From: Dehalococcoidia bacterium
GTDB lineage: Bacteria; Chloroflexota; Dehalococcoidia; SpSt-223
Reading direction: 5' to 3'
Assembly (NCBI GenBank): GCA_026003895.1
Contig: BPIC01000001.1
Coordinates: 186,001-250,000 of the forward strand
DNA: 64,000 bases
In this document: piece after piece, positions 8,827 to 16,753 of the stretch
How the letters are laid out: every line of letters starts with the position of its first letter
Position numbering within the stretch: the stretch's first letter is position 1
The notes under the pieces: model-generated
The model's input: only the letters and a program-made list of their open reading frames with translations
Told to the model about the DNA's origin: nothing
The model's database searches: none
Position numbers and translations under genes: made by a program

Positions 8827-9692
8827 CCACGGCGGAATTCGCTGTCATCGGCGGTAGCGGCCTCTACGCGCTCGAAGAGGGCTTCACCAAGCTGAACGAG
8901 TTGGACATCGACACGCCTTTTGGCAAGCCGAGCGACCGGATCGTCGTCGGCGAAATCGCCGGAAAGCGCGTCGCCTTCCTGCCGCGTCACGGCGTCGGCC
9001 ATCGCCTCAGCCCGACCGAGCTGCCCGTCCGCGCCAACATTTGGGCCCTGAAGTCGATCGGGGTGCGCAAGGTGCTCTCCGTCTCGGCGGTGGGGAGCCT
9101 CCGCCAAGAGATCGCGCCGCTCCACCTCGTCGTGCCGGACCAAATCATCGATCGGACGAAGAGCCGGGTGAACAGCTTCTTCGAAGATGGGATCGTCGTC
9201 CATGCTGCGTTTGCCGACCCCTTCTGCGAGGAATTGAGCGCGGTCATTGCCGCTTGCGCCGAACGGACGGGGGCGACGGTCCACCGGGGCGGCACCCTCG
9301 TTGTCATGGAAGGCCCGCTCTTCTCCACCCGTGCCGAATCGGAGCTGTATCGGTCGTGGGGCGCCCACATCATTGGCATGACCGCGCTCCCCGAGGCAAA
9401 GCTGGCTCGTGAGGCCGAGCTGTGCTACGCGACGCTCGCCTGCGCGACCGACTACGACGTCTGGCATCCCCAGCATGATGACGTAACGATCGACATGGTG
9501 ATCCAGAACCTGCTGCAGAACACGGCGACAGCGCAGGCGATCATCAAGTCCGTAGTCTCGACGATGGACATGAACCGGGACTGCAAATGCGAGCGGGCGC
9601 TGGAGTTTGCCATCATCACCGATCGGAAGCTCATTACCGCGGAACACCGACGAAAGTATGGCATTTTCATTGACAAGTACCTTCAGTCCTAG
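8823..9692 (+). CDS. mtnP: S-methyl-5'-thioadenosine phosphorylase
   Basis: A 289-residue purine nucleoside phosphorylase that splits MTA into adenine and methylthioribose-1-phosphate. Family motifs: FAVIGGSGLYALE at the start, RHGVGHRLSPTELPVRANIWAL, SVSAVGSLRQEIAPLHLVVPDQ, DRTKSR, and the nucleoside-binding GMTALPEAKLAREAELCYA. The tail CKCERALEFAIITD keeps the Cys-x-Cys found in thermophilic MTAPs that form disulfides. Products feed mtnA and apt in the same operon. ATG start overlaps the mtnA stop. Confidence 0.94.
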   Translation: MTTAEFAVIGGSGLYALEEGFTKLNELDIDTPFGKPSDRIVVGEIAGKRVAFLPRHGVGHRLSPTELPVRANIWALKSIGVRKVLSVSAVGSLRQEIAPLHLVVPDQIIDRTKSRVNSFFEDGIVVHAAFADPFCEELSAVIAACAERTGATVHRGGTLVVMEGPLFSTRAESELYRSWGAHIIGMTALPEAKLAREAELCYATLACATDYDVWHPQHDDVTIDMVIQNLLQNTATAQAIIKSVVSTMDMNRDCKCERALEFAIITDRKLITAEHRRKYGIFIDKYLQS

Positions 9693-9716
9693 GTTGGACT
9701 ATGGACTGTTTGGACT
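9684..9716 (+). repeat. TGGACT repeats between mtnP and the PfkB gene
   Basis: TGGACT occurs at 9695-9700, 9702-9707 and 9711-9716, preceded by the reverse form AGTCC at 9685-9689, so AGTCC-N6-GGACT forms a short inverted repeat across the mtnP stop. The same pentamers make up the repeats at 3893-3902 and 4457-4602. Confidence 0.4.
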
Positions 9717-9737
9717 GAGGATCGGAGCGGCATACCT

Positions 9738-10646
9738 GTGAGTATTCTTGTGGTCGGCTCGGTCGCGCTCGACACGGTCGAAACACCATTTGGCAAGGAA
9801 ACCGAGGTGCTCGGAGGGTCGGCGGTCTACTTCGCGGCCGCCGCCAGCCTCTTCACCGACGTCAAGTTGGTCGCCGTCGTCGGAACGGACTTTCCGCTTG
9901 GCGAACTGGACTTTTTGCGCGATCGCGGGGTCGATCTGCGCGGCTTGCAGGTCGCCGAGGGGCGCACCTTCCGCTGGTCCGGCCGCTACGACTACGACTT
10001 GAACGTCACCCATACGCTGGATACGCAGTTGAATGTCTTCGCCGACTTCCACCCCGTGCTGCCCGAGGGATACGCTGACGTTTCGACGCTCTTCCTCGCC
10101 AACATCGACCCAACACTCCAGTACGAAGTGCGCAGCCAAGTGCCGGGCGCGCGGCTGACCATGATGGATACGATGAACTTCTGGATCCAAGGCCAGCGCG
10201 ACGAGCTGACGCGGATGATCGGCGCGGTCGACATCGTCACCATGAACGAGTCGGAATTGCGCATGTTCGCTGGGACGAGCAGCCTGATCGCGGGGGCACG
10301 CAAAGTGCGCGAGCTTGGCCCGCAGGCGGTGGTCATCAAGCAGGGCGAGTATGGCGCGGTGATGTTTGATCGCCACGGCTATTTCACCGCTCCTGCCTAC
10401 CCGCTTGAGGAAGTCCGCGACCCGACCGGCGCTGGCGATAGCTTCGCGGGCGGCTTTTTGGGCTATCTCGACCAATGCGGCGAGATCACGCCGAAGACCT
10501 TACGCCAAGCGATTATTCTTGGCAGCGTCGTGGCCAGCTTCACCGTCGGCGAGTTCTCCTTGCGCGCGCTGCGCGACTTGACGCCAGCGAAGATCCGCGA
10601 GCGGTATCAGGAGTTCCGCGACTTCACGCTGGTGGAAGCCATCTAG
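9738..10646 (+). CDS. PfkB family carbohydrate/nucleoside kinase
   Basis: A 302-residue ribokinase-fold kinase. It has the N-terminal substrate motif VLGGSAVYFAAAASLF with G-G near residue 27, and the C-terminal anion-hole/ATP motif RDPTGAGDSFAGGFLGYLD (catalytic Asp) near residue 232. NESELRMF is the usual pre-ATP motif. Substrate is not clear: the central VTHTLDTQLNVFADFHPVLP lid is not typical of ribokinase or fructokinase. Co-transcription with apt-mtnA-mtnP suggests a nucleoside or thio-sugar role, but MtnP already supplies a phosphorylated product. GTG start, 45 bases after mtnP. Confidence 0.75.
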   Translation: MSILVVGSVALDTVETPFGKETEVLGGSAVYFAAAASLFTDVKLVAVVGTDFPLGELDFLRDRGVDLRGLQVAEGRTFRWSGRYDYDLNVTHTLDTQLNVFADFHPVLPEGYADVSTLFLANIDPTLQYEVRSQVPGARLTMMDTMNFWIQGQRDELTRMIGAVDIVTMNESELRMFAGTSSLIAGARKVRELGPQAVVIKQGEYGAVMFDRHGYFTAPAYPLEEVRDPTGAGDSFAGGFLGYLDQCGEITPKTLRQAIILGSVVASFTVGEFSLRALRDLTPAKIRERYQEFRDFTLVEAI

Positions 10647-10727
10647 GGAAAAGCGCCAGGATTCCGAGTGGACGAGTTCCCGCTCGGCTGGGCGCCCGTC
10701 CAAGCTGGGGGTGGAAGAAACAGCGCC

Positions 10728-11570
10728 ATGGCCGATCTTGCCGTTCCCGCCACGCTCCGGGCGCGGCCGCCCGTTGTCCGGCTGCGTGACCCGGAGGATG
10801 TGCTCCGGCTGCTGCGGCAGGATCGCTTCGGCGCCGCCTATCTGCTCGGCGACGTTGACCGAAGCGGGCGGTTGCGCGGGGACTGGTTTCTCGCCGGCGA
10901 CACGCTCGCCTGTTTGCAGCGCCTGTACCACGGCGCAACGCTCTGGGCCTCCGGCACAGCGAACGGGCTCAGCGCGATCCTCGGCCAGCTGTCCCCACCG
11001 GCCGAACTCTATTTCAGTGGACCCGCCACCCTTGTCGAGGCACTGCGGCCACGCTTTCGGATCGAATTTCAGGAAGAGATGATCCGAATGGCCGTGACCG
11101 CCGGCCGCTTTCGCCCGGTCGGGACGGCGACGTTGCTCTCACCCGCCGACACCGACCAGATCAATCGGCTCTATCGGTTTGGCGCCGGCGGCCAAGTTTC
11201 GCGCCATCAGGTGGCGGACGGTGTCTATTACGGCATCTTCGAGGATGGGCGGCTAGTTTCGGTTGCGGGTACCCATTTCATCAACCCAAGCGAGCGAATC
11301 GGCGCGGTCGGCAACGTCTTCACCCACCCGGCCTACCGTGGACGCGGGCTCGCTACCCGCGTCACGAGCGCGGTGACGATGGCGATCCTCGATCGCTGCC
11401 GCGACATCGTCCTGAACGTAAGCGCCGGCAACGCCCCGGCGCAAGCCGCGTACCGGAAGCTTGGCTTCCGCGAAGCGACGCGGTTCGTCGAAGTGTTGGC
11501 AGTCCGGCGTCCAAGCGGACTGTTTGGCTGGATTCAGCGCGCGCTTGACTCGCTTCGCGCTGTCCGCTAG
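10728..11570 (+). CDS. GNAT family N-acetyltransferase
   Basis: A 280-residue protein whose C-terminal half (about 150-260) is a GCN5-related acetyltransferase domain: SVAGTHFI, VGNVFTHPAYRGRGLATRVTSAV (acetyl-CoA pyrophosphate loop R/Q-x-x-G-x-A type) and SAGNAPAQAAYRKLGFREA. The N-terminal 120 residues resemble the extra domain of two-part GNAT proteins (FR47-like), with DRFGAAYLLGDVDR. Substrate unknown. ATG 10728 is chosen because GGTGGAAG lies upstream and homology begins just after it; GTG 10668 is possible. Ends convergently, overlapping the next gene by 4 bases. Confidence 0.75.
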   Translation: MADLAVPATLRARPPVVRLRDPEDVLRLLRQDRFGAAYLLGDVDRSGRLRGDWFLAGDTLACLQRLYHGATLWASGTANGLSAILGQLSPPAELYFSGPATLVEALRPRFRIEFQEEMIRMAVTAGRFRPVGTATLLSPADTDQINRLYRFGAGGQVSRHQVADGVYYGIFEDGRLVSVAGTHFINPSERIGAVGNVFTHPAYRGRGLATRVTSAVTMAILDRCRDIVLNVSAGNAPAQAAYRKLGFREATRFVEVLAVRRPSGLFGWIQRALDSLRAVR

Positions 11571-12415
11571 GCGCCCCCTGCCTCGCCGGGCCTGAGCCAC
11601 TCGTCGAGCACATCGGCGATCAGGGTGGAGAGGGGCCGTCCGTCCACGAGGTGGCGCGGGGACATCCCGTGGCCCACGCCGGGCACCGCGTAGAACGCAT
11701 AACGGACACCGACCTCCTCGGCGCGCGCGGCAATCGCCTCGCTTGCCGCAAGCGGAACGGTTGGGTCATCGACCCCGTGAATCAGGAGGACCGGCGGCGC
11801 ACCGGGCCCGATCAGGTCGGTCCGACCGAGCATGCTCCCCCACAGGCTGACCACCGCCGCCACTCGAGGCCCACCCTCGCTGTAGGCGGCAAGCAAGGCA
11901 GCGATTGCGCCCGCCGAGCCACCTCCAATCGCGATTCGCGATGGATCAACGCCCAAGGTGGCGGCCTCATGTTGCAGCCAGCGGACGGCGGTCGCCGCGT
12001 CTTCGGCGGCAGCCGCGACTGCCCGCGCACGGGCGGTCGCCCCGGCGATGACCGGCCGGTCGCCTTCGAGCCGATAGTTGATCGAGAGACAGACATACCC
12101 TCGGGTGGCCAAGGACCGACAGTGCTGTACCCACTGCGGGTTCGTCTTATCGCCTTGGACGAATCCCCCGCCATGCACGAGGATCACCGCCGGCCGGCTC
12201 ACTGAACCGCCACTCGGCTGGTACAGATCTGCGAGCAAGGCCTTCATCCCTGCTGCCGTCGGAGCCTCGCCGTAGCGAATGTTCCTCGTCACCGCAACGC
12301 TGTCGCGCGGCCCTGCTGGCGGAGCCGCGCCACTCGGAGCGATTCCGGCGATTACCAGCCCGAGGAGCGTGAGCACGAGGACAATCGCCGCGCGAGCTCG
12401 CCATCGTCCACGCAT
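11567..12415 (-). CDS. Secreted alpha/beta hydrolase (BD-FAE/esterase type)
   Basis: A 282-residue exported hydrolase. The N-terminus MRGRWRARAAIVLVLTLLGL followed by AGIAPSGAA is a clear Sec signal peptide. The mature part is an alpha/beta hydrolase: oxyanion motif VHGGGFVQGD, nucleophile Ser in IAIGGGSAGAIAALL, acid Asp in HGVDDPTVP and catalytic His in PGVGHGMSP. It resembles the esterase/lipase family with HGGG and DPSRIAIGG motifs. Substrate unknown; an extracellular ester is likely. ATG 12415 has AAAGGAG upstream. Confidence 0.8.
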   Translation of the reverse strand: MRGRWRARAAIVLVLTLLGLVIAGIAPSGAAPPAGPRDSVAVTRNIRYGEAPTAAGMKALLADLYQPSGGSVSRPAVILVHGGGFVQGDKTNPQWVQHCRSLATRGYVCLSINYRLEGDRPVIAGATARARAVAAAAEDAATAVRWLQHEAATLGVDPSRIAIGGGSAGAIAALLAAYSEGGPRVAAVVSLWGSMLGRTDLIGPGAPPVLLIHGVDDPTVPLAASEAIAARAEEVGVRYAFYAVPGVGHGMSPRHLVDGRPLSTLIADVLDEWLRPGEAGGA

Positions 12416-12478
12416 CGTGGCTCCTTTCCGATGTTCGGTGGGATTCACGGGCAACCAGCCGGCGCAGTTTCACTCCAG

Positions 12479-12507
12479 TTGCTCACCCGGCGGCGGCGGG
12501 CTATCCT
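12479..12507 (+). promoter_or_regulatory. Promoter of the amidohydrolase gene
   Basis: TTGCTC (12479-12484), 17 bases, TATCCT (12502-12507). The start codon follows 24 bases after the -10 box, with GGAGG in between. Confidence 0.6.
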
Positions 12508-12531
12508 GAGCCCCGGCGTGGAGGAAACAGC

Positions 12532-13518
12532 ATGGCTTGGGTAATCGACATTCATACTCATATGTGGGACTACGGCTGGCTGCCGGAGCCGCACAAGATG
12601 AACATGGCAATTCGCGCCGCGAAACGCCGCCGGCCACCGGTCGACCCGATGACCATCCGGCCGCGGGTGGGCAATGGATTTATGGACCCATCCGGCAATC
12701 TGAACGTCAAGATCCTCGACCGGCTCGGGATGGACATGGGTGTCATCCAGGTCGTGGACTGGGCGATCGGCTACGGTGTAGAGGCCGACAACACCATCGA
12801 CGAAATCAATGCCGGCACCGCTCAGGCCGTCCGCAATCATCCCGACCGGCTCATGTGGTTTTGCGGGATCGACCCCCGTCGCCCCGGCGCGGCAGAGAAA
12901 TTCGAGCGGTGGGTGAAGGAAGACGGCGCCAAAGGCTTCAAGCTCTACCCGCCGATGGGCTATTACCCGTGGGACGACTGCGTCAAGCCGATTATCGAGA
13001 AGGCGATCGAGCTGGATGTGCCGATCCTTTCGCACACTCAAGCTGGTGTCAGTTGGTGTGAGCCAATCCACTGGGGGCAGGTGTGCCGCCAGTATCCCGA
13101 TCTGAAGGTGATCCTCGGCCATGCTGGCGTCGAGTCGCCGTTCTTCTCGACCTACGGGTGGGAACAAGCGGTGATCGTCGCGGCTCGCCACGAAAACGTC
13201 TATCTCGATCCCACCGAGTGGCATCTCTGGGGAGCGCTGAAGGACGTGCCCGAGCTGATCCGCCGCATCCACGTGATGAAGACAAACGTCGGCGCCGAAA
13301 AAGTCGTCAACGGCACCGACAACCCGCTTGGCCGCGACGGCGCCGACAACGGCGACGGGGAATGGATGTTCATCTGGCGGAACCTGCCGACGATTGGCCG
13401 CTGGTTTGGCTACACCTTTACCCAAGAAGACGTCGATCTGATGCTCGGCGAAAACGCCGCCCGCCTCTTGAAGCTCCCGCCGAAGGAGCAAGCGCGTCAG
13501 GCTGCTGCTGGCGCCTAA
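12532..13518 (+). CDS. Amidohydrolase-2 family metal-dependent hydrolase
   Basis: A 328-residue TIM-barrel enzyme of the ACMSD-like amidohydrolase-2 group, which includes decarboxylases and lactonases. Metal ligands are visible: DIHTHMWDY (His-x-His) at residue 6, ILSHTQAG (His) near 166, ILGHAGVESPFF (His) near 200, and VNGTDNPLGRDGADNGDGEW (Asp) near 263. GAKGFKLYPPMGYYP is the typical strand-4 motif. The insertion around NLNVKILDRLGMDMGVIQVV is also typical of decarboxylase-type members. Substrate unknown. Strong SD (GGAGG) before ATG 12532; single-gene unit with its own promoter. Confidence 0.8.
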   Translation: MAWVIDIHTHMWDYGWLPEPHKMNMAIRAAKRRRPPVDPMTIRPRVGNGFMDPSGNLNVKILDRLGMDMGVIQVVDWAIGYGVEADNTIDEINAGTAQAVRNHPDRLMWFCGIDPRRPGAAEKFERWVKEDGAKGFKLYPPMGYYPWDDCVKPIIEKAIELDVPILSHTQAGVSWCEPIHWGQVCRQYPDLKVILGHAGVESPFFSTYGWEQAVIVAARHENVYLDPTEWHLWGALKDVPELIRRIHVMKTNVGAEKVVNGTDNPLGRDGADNGDGEWMFIWRNLPTIGRWFGYTFTQEDVDLMLGENAARLLKLPPKEQARQAAAGA

Positions 13519-13539
13519 CGGCTCGTCGCGACCGGGCCG

Positions 13540-13557
13540 CGCCCGCCTCGGCGGGCG
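13540..13557 (+). terminator. Weak hairpin after the amidohydrolase gene
   Basis: CGCCCGCC / GGCGGGCG form an 8-base stem with almost no loop, 21 bases after the stop, followed by TGGTTCTGATTCT. There is no true T tract, so termination would be weak. Confidence 0.3.
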
Positions 13558-13617
13558 TGGTTCTGATTCTCATCACCGCTCGTGACAACCGATCGGAAAC
13601 TGAATAGTTCAGACTCT

Positions 13618-13646
13618 TTGCGGATTCTCGAGCCACCGCCTATGAT
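13618..13646 (+). promoter_or_regulatory. Promoter of the MFS gene, leaderless layout
   Basis: TTGCGG (13618-13623), 17 bases, TATGAT (13641-13646). Only seven bases separate the -10 box from ATG 13654, so the transcript should start at or next to the start codon. Confidence 0.65.
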
Positions 13647-13653
13647 GGCGTTC

Positions 13654-14940
13654 ATGAATACAGAGCAGGCCGCCCTCCCAGCCGCCAGCCGTTGGCCACG
13701 CATGTTTTCGTCCCTTGCGGTGCCGGTCTTCCGCTTCTACCTCGTCGGCATGCTCTTCTCCTCGTTGCCGATGACCATGCTGATGATGGTGCAGGGATAC
13801 CTGGCATACCAGCTGACGGGATACGCCGCGGCGCTCGGTCTGGTCTCGCTCGCTTGGGGCTTGCCGCAGATGCTGCTGGTGATGGTCGCCGGGGTGATCG
13901 CCGACCGCTACGAGCGGCGGCGCATCTTGATGGTGACGCAGAGCGTGGCGACGGTGATGACCCTGATCATGGCGCTGCTCATCTTCAGCGGTGTCATTCA
14001 GCTCTGGATGATGATCGTGGTTGCGCTAATTCATGGAACAGCGTTCGCCTTCAACATGCCGGCGCGGCAAGGGATGGCGCCCGATCTCGTCGACGACGAG
14101 CGCCTCACGAACGCTGTTGCGGTGAATAACGCCTCGTTCAGCCTCACGCGGATCGCGGGACCGGCGATCGCCGGTGCGCTCGTAGCGACACCGTTCATTG
14201 GCATCGGCGGCGTCTACCTCGTGATGGCAGCGTCCTACCTGACAGCGGTGCTCTTTCTCCTCAGGCTCCCCGCTGTCCCTACGAAGCGGACCGGCCGGCG
14301 CGGCTCGGTTGCTGGCGACATCCGCGAGGCCGTGCTGCATATTTGGCAGAACCCTGTCTTGCGGGTGCTCATGGTGCTCGGCGCTCTGATGCCGCTGATC
14401 GGCATGCCGTTCCAGATGCTTTTGCCAGTCTTCGCGGTGAAGGTGCTCGAGGTGGGCGCCTCCGGCCTCGGCATCATGAACACCATGATGGGGCTCGGCG
14501 CGCTCGCCGGATCCTTGACGGTCGCCTGGCTATCGGATCACCGGCACAAAGGGCGAATCCAAGCGGTCGCCGCCATCGGTTTTGGCATCACGATCACGAC
14601 CTTCGCTCTCCTGCACAACTTCATCGCCGGTCTGGCGATCCTGCTGCTGGCTGGGGTGCTCTCCCAGATCTTTATGGCGCTGAATAACACGCTCGTCATG
14701 CTCCATGCCGACCGTGCCGTGCTCGGCCGGGTGATGGGGATCTACATGCTGACGATGGCGTTCACGCCGCTCACGACGCTCCCGGTGGCAGCGGCGGCCG
14801 ATGCGTTCGGCGTCGTGCCGACCGTGGCGGTGCTTGGCGTTGCCCTCGTCGCGGCAGTGGTGCTGACGTTTACCCTGAACCCTAGCTATGCGGCAAAGGC
14901 ATCGGTGAAACGTGCGGTGCAGCCCTCCTCGGTCCCGTAG
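13654..14940 (+). CDS. Major facilitator superfamily exporter (MFS_3/EntS type)
   Basis: A 428-residue inner-membrane protein with about 12 hydrophobic helices. Residues 10-200 and 230-415 form the two six-helix halves. The loop after helix 2 reads GVIADRYERRRIL, the MFS motif A, and ARQGMAPDLVDDERLTNAVAVNN is characteristic of the EntS-like MFS_3 group of small-molecule exporters. GPAIAGALV follows. Substrate unknown. ATG 13654 is chosen because the promoter's -10 box ends 7 bases before it; the earlier GTG 13582 would lie upstream of that promoter. No SD is seen, as expected for a leaderless message. Confidence 0.8.
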   Translation: MNTEQAALPAASRWPRMFSSLAVPVFRFYLVGMLFSSLPMTMLMMVQGYLAYQLTGYAAALGLVSLAWGLPQMLLVMVAGVIADRYERRRILMVTQSVATVMTLIMALLIFSGVIQLWMMIVVALIHGTAFAFNMPARQGMAPDLVDDERLTNAVAVNNASFSLTRIAGPAIAGALVATPFIGIGGVYLVMAASYLTAVLFLLRLPAVPTKRTGRRGSVAGDIREAVLHIWQNPVLRVLMVLGALMPLIGMPFQMLLPVFAVKVLEVGASGLGIMNTMMGLGALAGSLTVAWLSDHRHKGRIQAVAAIGFGITITTFALLHNFIAGLAILLLAGVLSQIFMALNNTLVMLHADRAVLGRVMGIYMLTMAFTPLTTLPVAAAADAFGVVPTVAVLGVALVAAVVLTFTLNPSYAAKASVKRAVQPSSVP

Positions 14941-14942
14941 CG

Positions 14943-14971
14943 TTGTTGCGCCTGGCGCGCTTGGCTATACT
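14943..14971 (+). promoter_or_regulatory. Promoter of the small membrane protein gene
   Basis: TTGTTG (14943-14948), 17 bases, TATACT (14966-14971), just after the MFS stop and 29 bases before GTG 15001. Confidence 0.6.
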
Positions 14972-15000
14972 CGCACAACCTTACCCGCTTGAGGGTCGCC

Positions 15001-15426
15001 GTGCCGCCCTTCGATCCCGCCAAGCTCCTTGACCTCGCCCGCTGGTTCAACCCCCAACCCGGTCCCGCATCGAGCTGGTACACGATTCTCGGCGCCGTCT
15101 TCCTGATCGCAATCGTCGTGGGCATCTATCTCGTCTGGCTCGTGCCGCGCTACTACTTTCGGGACAATCGGTATCACGCTCGGCTGCTCGCCAACATTGG
15201 CCAGGGCATTCTTTGGATCGCCAGCATCGGCCTGATCGTCGTCGTCTTCCGATTGCTCGATGTTGGTTTCTTTGGGATGCGGCTCTGGCTCTTGCTCGAT
15301 GCGATCGCGGCGCTCGTCCTGCTCGGCTACCTGATCTGGTATCTGCGGACCGTTTATCCCGTGCGGATGGCGGCGATCGAGCGGCAGCGACGAAACCGCG
15401 ATCTCACGCCGAAGCGCCGGCGCTAA
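15001..15426 (+). CDS. Small three-helix membrane protein of unknown function
   Basis: A 141-residue protein with three hydrophobic helices: YTILGAVFLIAIVVGIYLVW (about 27-46), ILWIASIGLIVVVFRLLDV (about 72-92) and LLLDAIAALVLLGYLIWYL (about 98-116). It ends in a basic tail, RQRRNRDLTPKRRR. No family is recognised. Start GTG 15001 has GAGGG 5 bases upstream; a TTG at 14989 is less likely. It has its own promoter and ends 4 bases into the convergent gene on the other strand. Confidence 0.65.
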   Translation: MPPFDPAKLLDLARWFNPQPGPASSWYTILGAVFLIAIVVGIYLVWLVPRYYFRDNRYHARLLANIGQGILWIASIGLIVVVFRLLDVGFFGMRLWLLLDAIAALVLLGYLIWYLRTVYPVRMAAIERQRRNRDLTPKRRR

Positions 15427-15692
15427 GCGGCCAGTTGAGCGCTCGCCTCGCGGTAGGCGCGTTGGAGCGAGACCACCTCCGCGTGCTGGCCAAACACGTC
15501 GAGCACCCGCTCGCCAACCCGAAGCGCCCAGCGAAGCCCGCTCGTCAAGGTTGGCCGGCGCGCTGACCGCACCGGCGCCCCATTCAGCTCCACCGTCACC
15601 CGGACCGACCCGCCTCGCGCTTCAATGCGGGCGACGAGGAGAAAGCCAGGACGGTCGGCTAAAGAAAGAACAGCTCGGCCGTGACGAGTCAC
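15423..15692 (-). CDS. Small conserved-looking protein, function unknown
   Basis: An 89-residue soluble protein: VTRHGRAVLSLADRPGFLLV, then ARIEARGGSVRVTVELNG (beta-rich), then VGERVLDVFGQHAEVVSLQR and an Ala-rich helix. It has no recognised family. Support that it is real: GAGGAG sits 7 bases before GTG 15692, and a promoter TTGCAG-17-TACGAT lies at 15753-15725. The first 12 bases, GTGACTCGTCAC, are a perfect palindrome over the start codon and could hide or regulate it. Confidence 0.6.
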   Translation of the reverse strand: MTRHGRAVLSLADRPGFLLVARIEARGGSVRVTVELNGAPVRSARRPTLTSGLRWALRVGERVLDVFGQHAEVVSLQRAYREASAQLAA

Positions 15693-15724
15693 GTTCGCGC
15701 TCCTCGCGAATGCGGTAGCGCGGC

Positions 15725-15753
15725 ATCGTAGCGAGCCAGCCACTACCCTGCAA
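15725..15753 (-). promoter_or_regulatory. Promoter of the 89-residue protein gene
   Basis: On the minus strand TTGCAG (15753-15748), 17 bases, TACGAT (15730-15725). Start codon GTG 15692 follows 32 bases later. Confidence 0.6.
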
Positions 15754-15915
15754 GACGATACCGATCGAAATGTCGTCGTTTGATGCAGTTTTCTGCCGAC
15801 GATCGCCGGCGGGGCTCCCGACGCAGCGGACGAGGCTCCAAGGAGCCATCCAACGCGGCGAGCGCGCCCGCCGTCAGGATCGGGTGCGCCACGGCCTCGA
15901 GCGAGGCGACTCCGC

Positions 15916-15945
15916 TTGATCGCCGCGGAGTTCCTTTGGTACTAT
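15916..15945 (+). promoter_or_regulatory. Promoter of tRNA-Glu
   Basis: TTGATC (15916-15921), 18 bases, TACTAT (15940-15945). Transcription would start about 4 bases before the mature tRNA 5' end. Confidence 0.6.
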
Positions 15946-15955
15946 CCGAAAGAAC

Positions 15956-16029
15956 GGCGCATTCGTCTAGCGGCCTAGGACATCGCCCTCTCAAGGCGAA
16001 GATCGCCGGTTCGAATCCGGCATGCGCTA
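15956..16029 (+). tRNA. tRNA-Glu (anticodon CTC)
   Basis: A full cloverleaf can be folded: acceptor GGCGCAT/ATGCGCT with one G-U pair, D arm GTCT...GGAC, anticodon stem TCGCC/GGCGA with loop CTCTCAA (anticodon CTC, 15990-15992), and T arm GCCGG-TTCGAAT-CCGGC. The discriminator is A. The bases after it are CCG, so the CCA end is not fully encoded. It has its own promoter and a strong terminator, so it is a one-gene unit. Confidence 0.95.
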
Positions 16030-16031
16030 CC

Positions 16032-16064
16032 GACGGCCTCCCTATGGGAGGCCGTCTTTGTTTT
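16032..16064 (+). terminator. Intrinsic terminator of tRNA-Glu
   Basis: A perfect 11-base stem, GACGGCCTCCC with GGGAGGCCGTC, loop TAT, followed by TTTGTTTT (16057-16064). It is the clearest rho-independent terminator in the window. Confidence 0.9.
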
Positions 16065-16072
16065 GCGCCCGA

Positions 16073-16753
16073 TTAGGAGGCGACGGCCGCGCCGAGTTCG
16101 CGTTCGACCGCCGCCAAACCGGCCGACATGCTCGTAATCACCGGCTTGCCGAAGGCGGCTTCGAACTGGTCGATGGCATCCAGGGTGAACAGGTCCGTAC
16201 AGGAGATGAAGACGGTATCGACCTCTGCGCTGGCGAGCGCCTCGCGCCCGAAGGCGATCAGATCATCAGGGGTGAGCTCCGGGGTGCGGACACCTTCGAT
16301 CTGGAGACCTTTTGCGACTGGCACCTCGAATCCGGCGGCCCGCAACGCGTCTGCGACCGCGCGCGTGCCTTCCTCTGGGTAGGGCGTCAGCAAGCCAACC
16401 CGGCGCGCCCCGGCGCGGCGGAGCGCCGCCACCGACTCGGCCATCACCGAGACCGCCTTTGCGCCGGTGCGTTGCTCGATTTCGCGCAAGAGGCTGGCTT
16501 CGTAGGCGCTGCCACGCATGGCGCCGGCGGTCGTGCAGGCGAAAAGGATCACGTCCGGCCCGAGGGTCGCGAGATCCGTCACTGCTTCGGGAAGATAGGT
16601 ATCAAGCATGGCCGCCGGGCCGCCTTCCGGCGTCATCCGCATCCGGGCGGTATGGACAGTCACTTCATCGGGCAGATGGCGCGCCAGCTCCGGTTCGGCA
16701 GCCGAATTGGTCGACGGCACCAGCAGCCCGACTCGCTTACGACGTGGACGCAT
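16073..16753 (-). CDS. Asp/Glu racemase superfamily enzyme (maleate isomerase / arylmalonate decarboxylase-like)
   Basis: A 226-residue protein. It begins RVGLLVPSTNSAAEPELAR, the substrate-binding start typical of maleate isomerase and arylmalonate decarboxylase. The two catalytic-cysteine positions of the superfamily are occupied: FACTTAGAMRGSAYE near residue 73 and FISCTDLFTLDAID near residue 187. GARRVGLLTPYPEEGTRAV is the domain-swap motif. The exact reaction (maleate to fumarate, or another racemisation or decarboxylation) cannot be told. ATG 16753 has GGGAGGG just before it and overlaps the E2 gene by 17 bases, so it is the last gene of that operon. Confidence 0.75.
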   Translation of the reverse strand: MRPRRKRVGLLVPSTNSAAEPELARHLPDEVTVHTARMRMTPEGGPAAMLDTYLPEAVTDLATLGPDVILFACTTAGAMRGSAYEASLLREIEQRTGAKAVSVMAESVAALRRAGARRVGLLTPYPEEGTRAVADALRAAGFEVPVAKGLQIEGVRTPELTPDDLIAFGREALASAEVDTVFISCTDLFTLDAIDQFEAAFGKPVITSMSAGLAAVERELGAAVAS

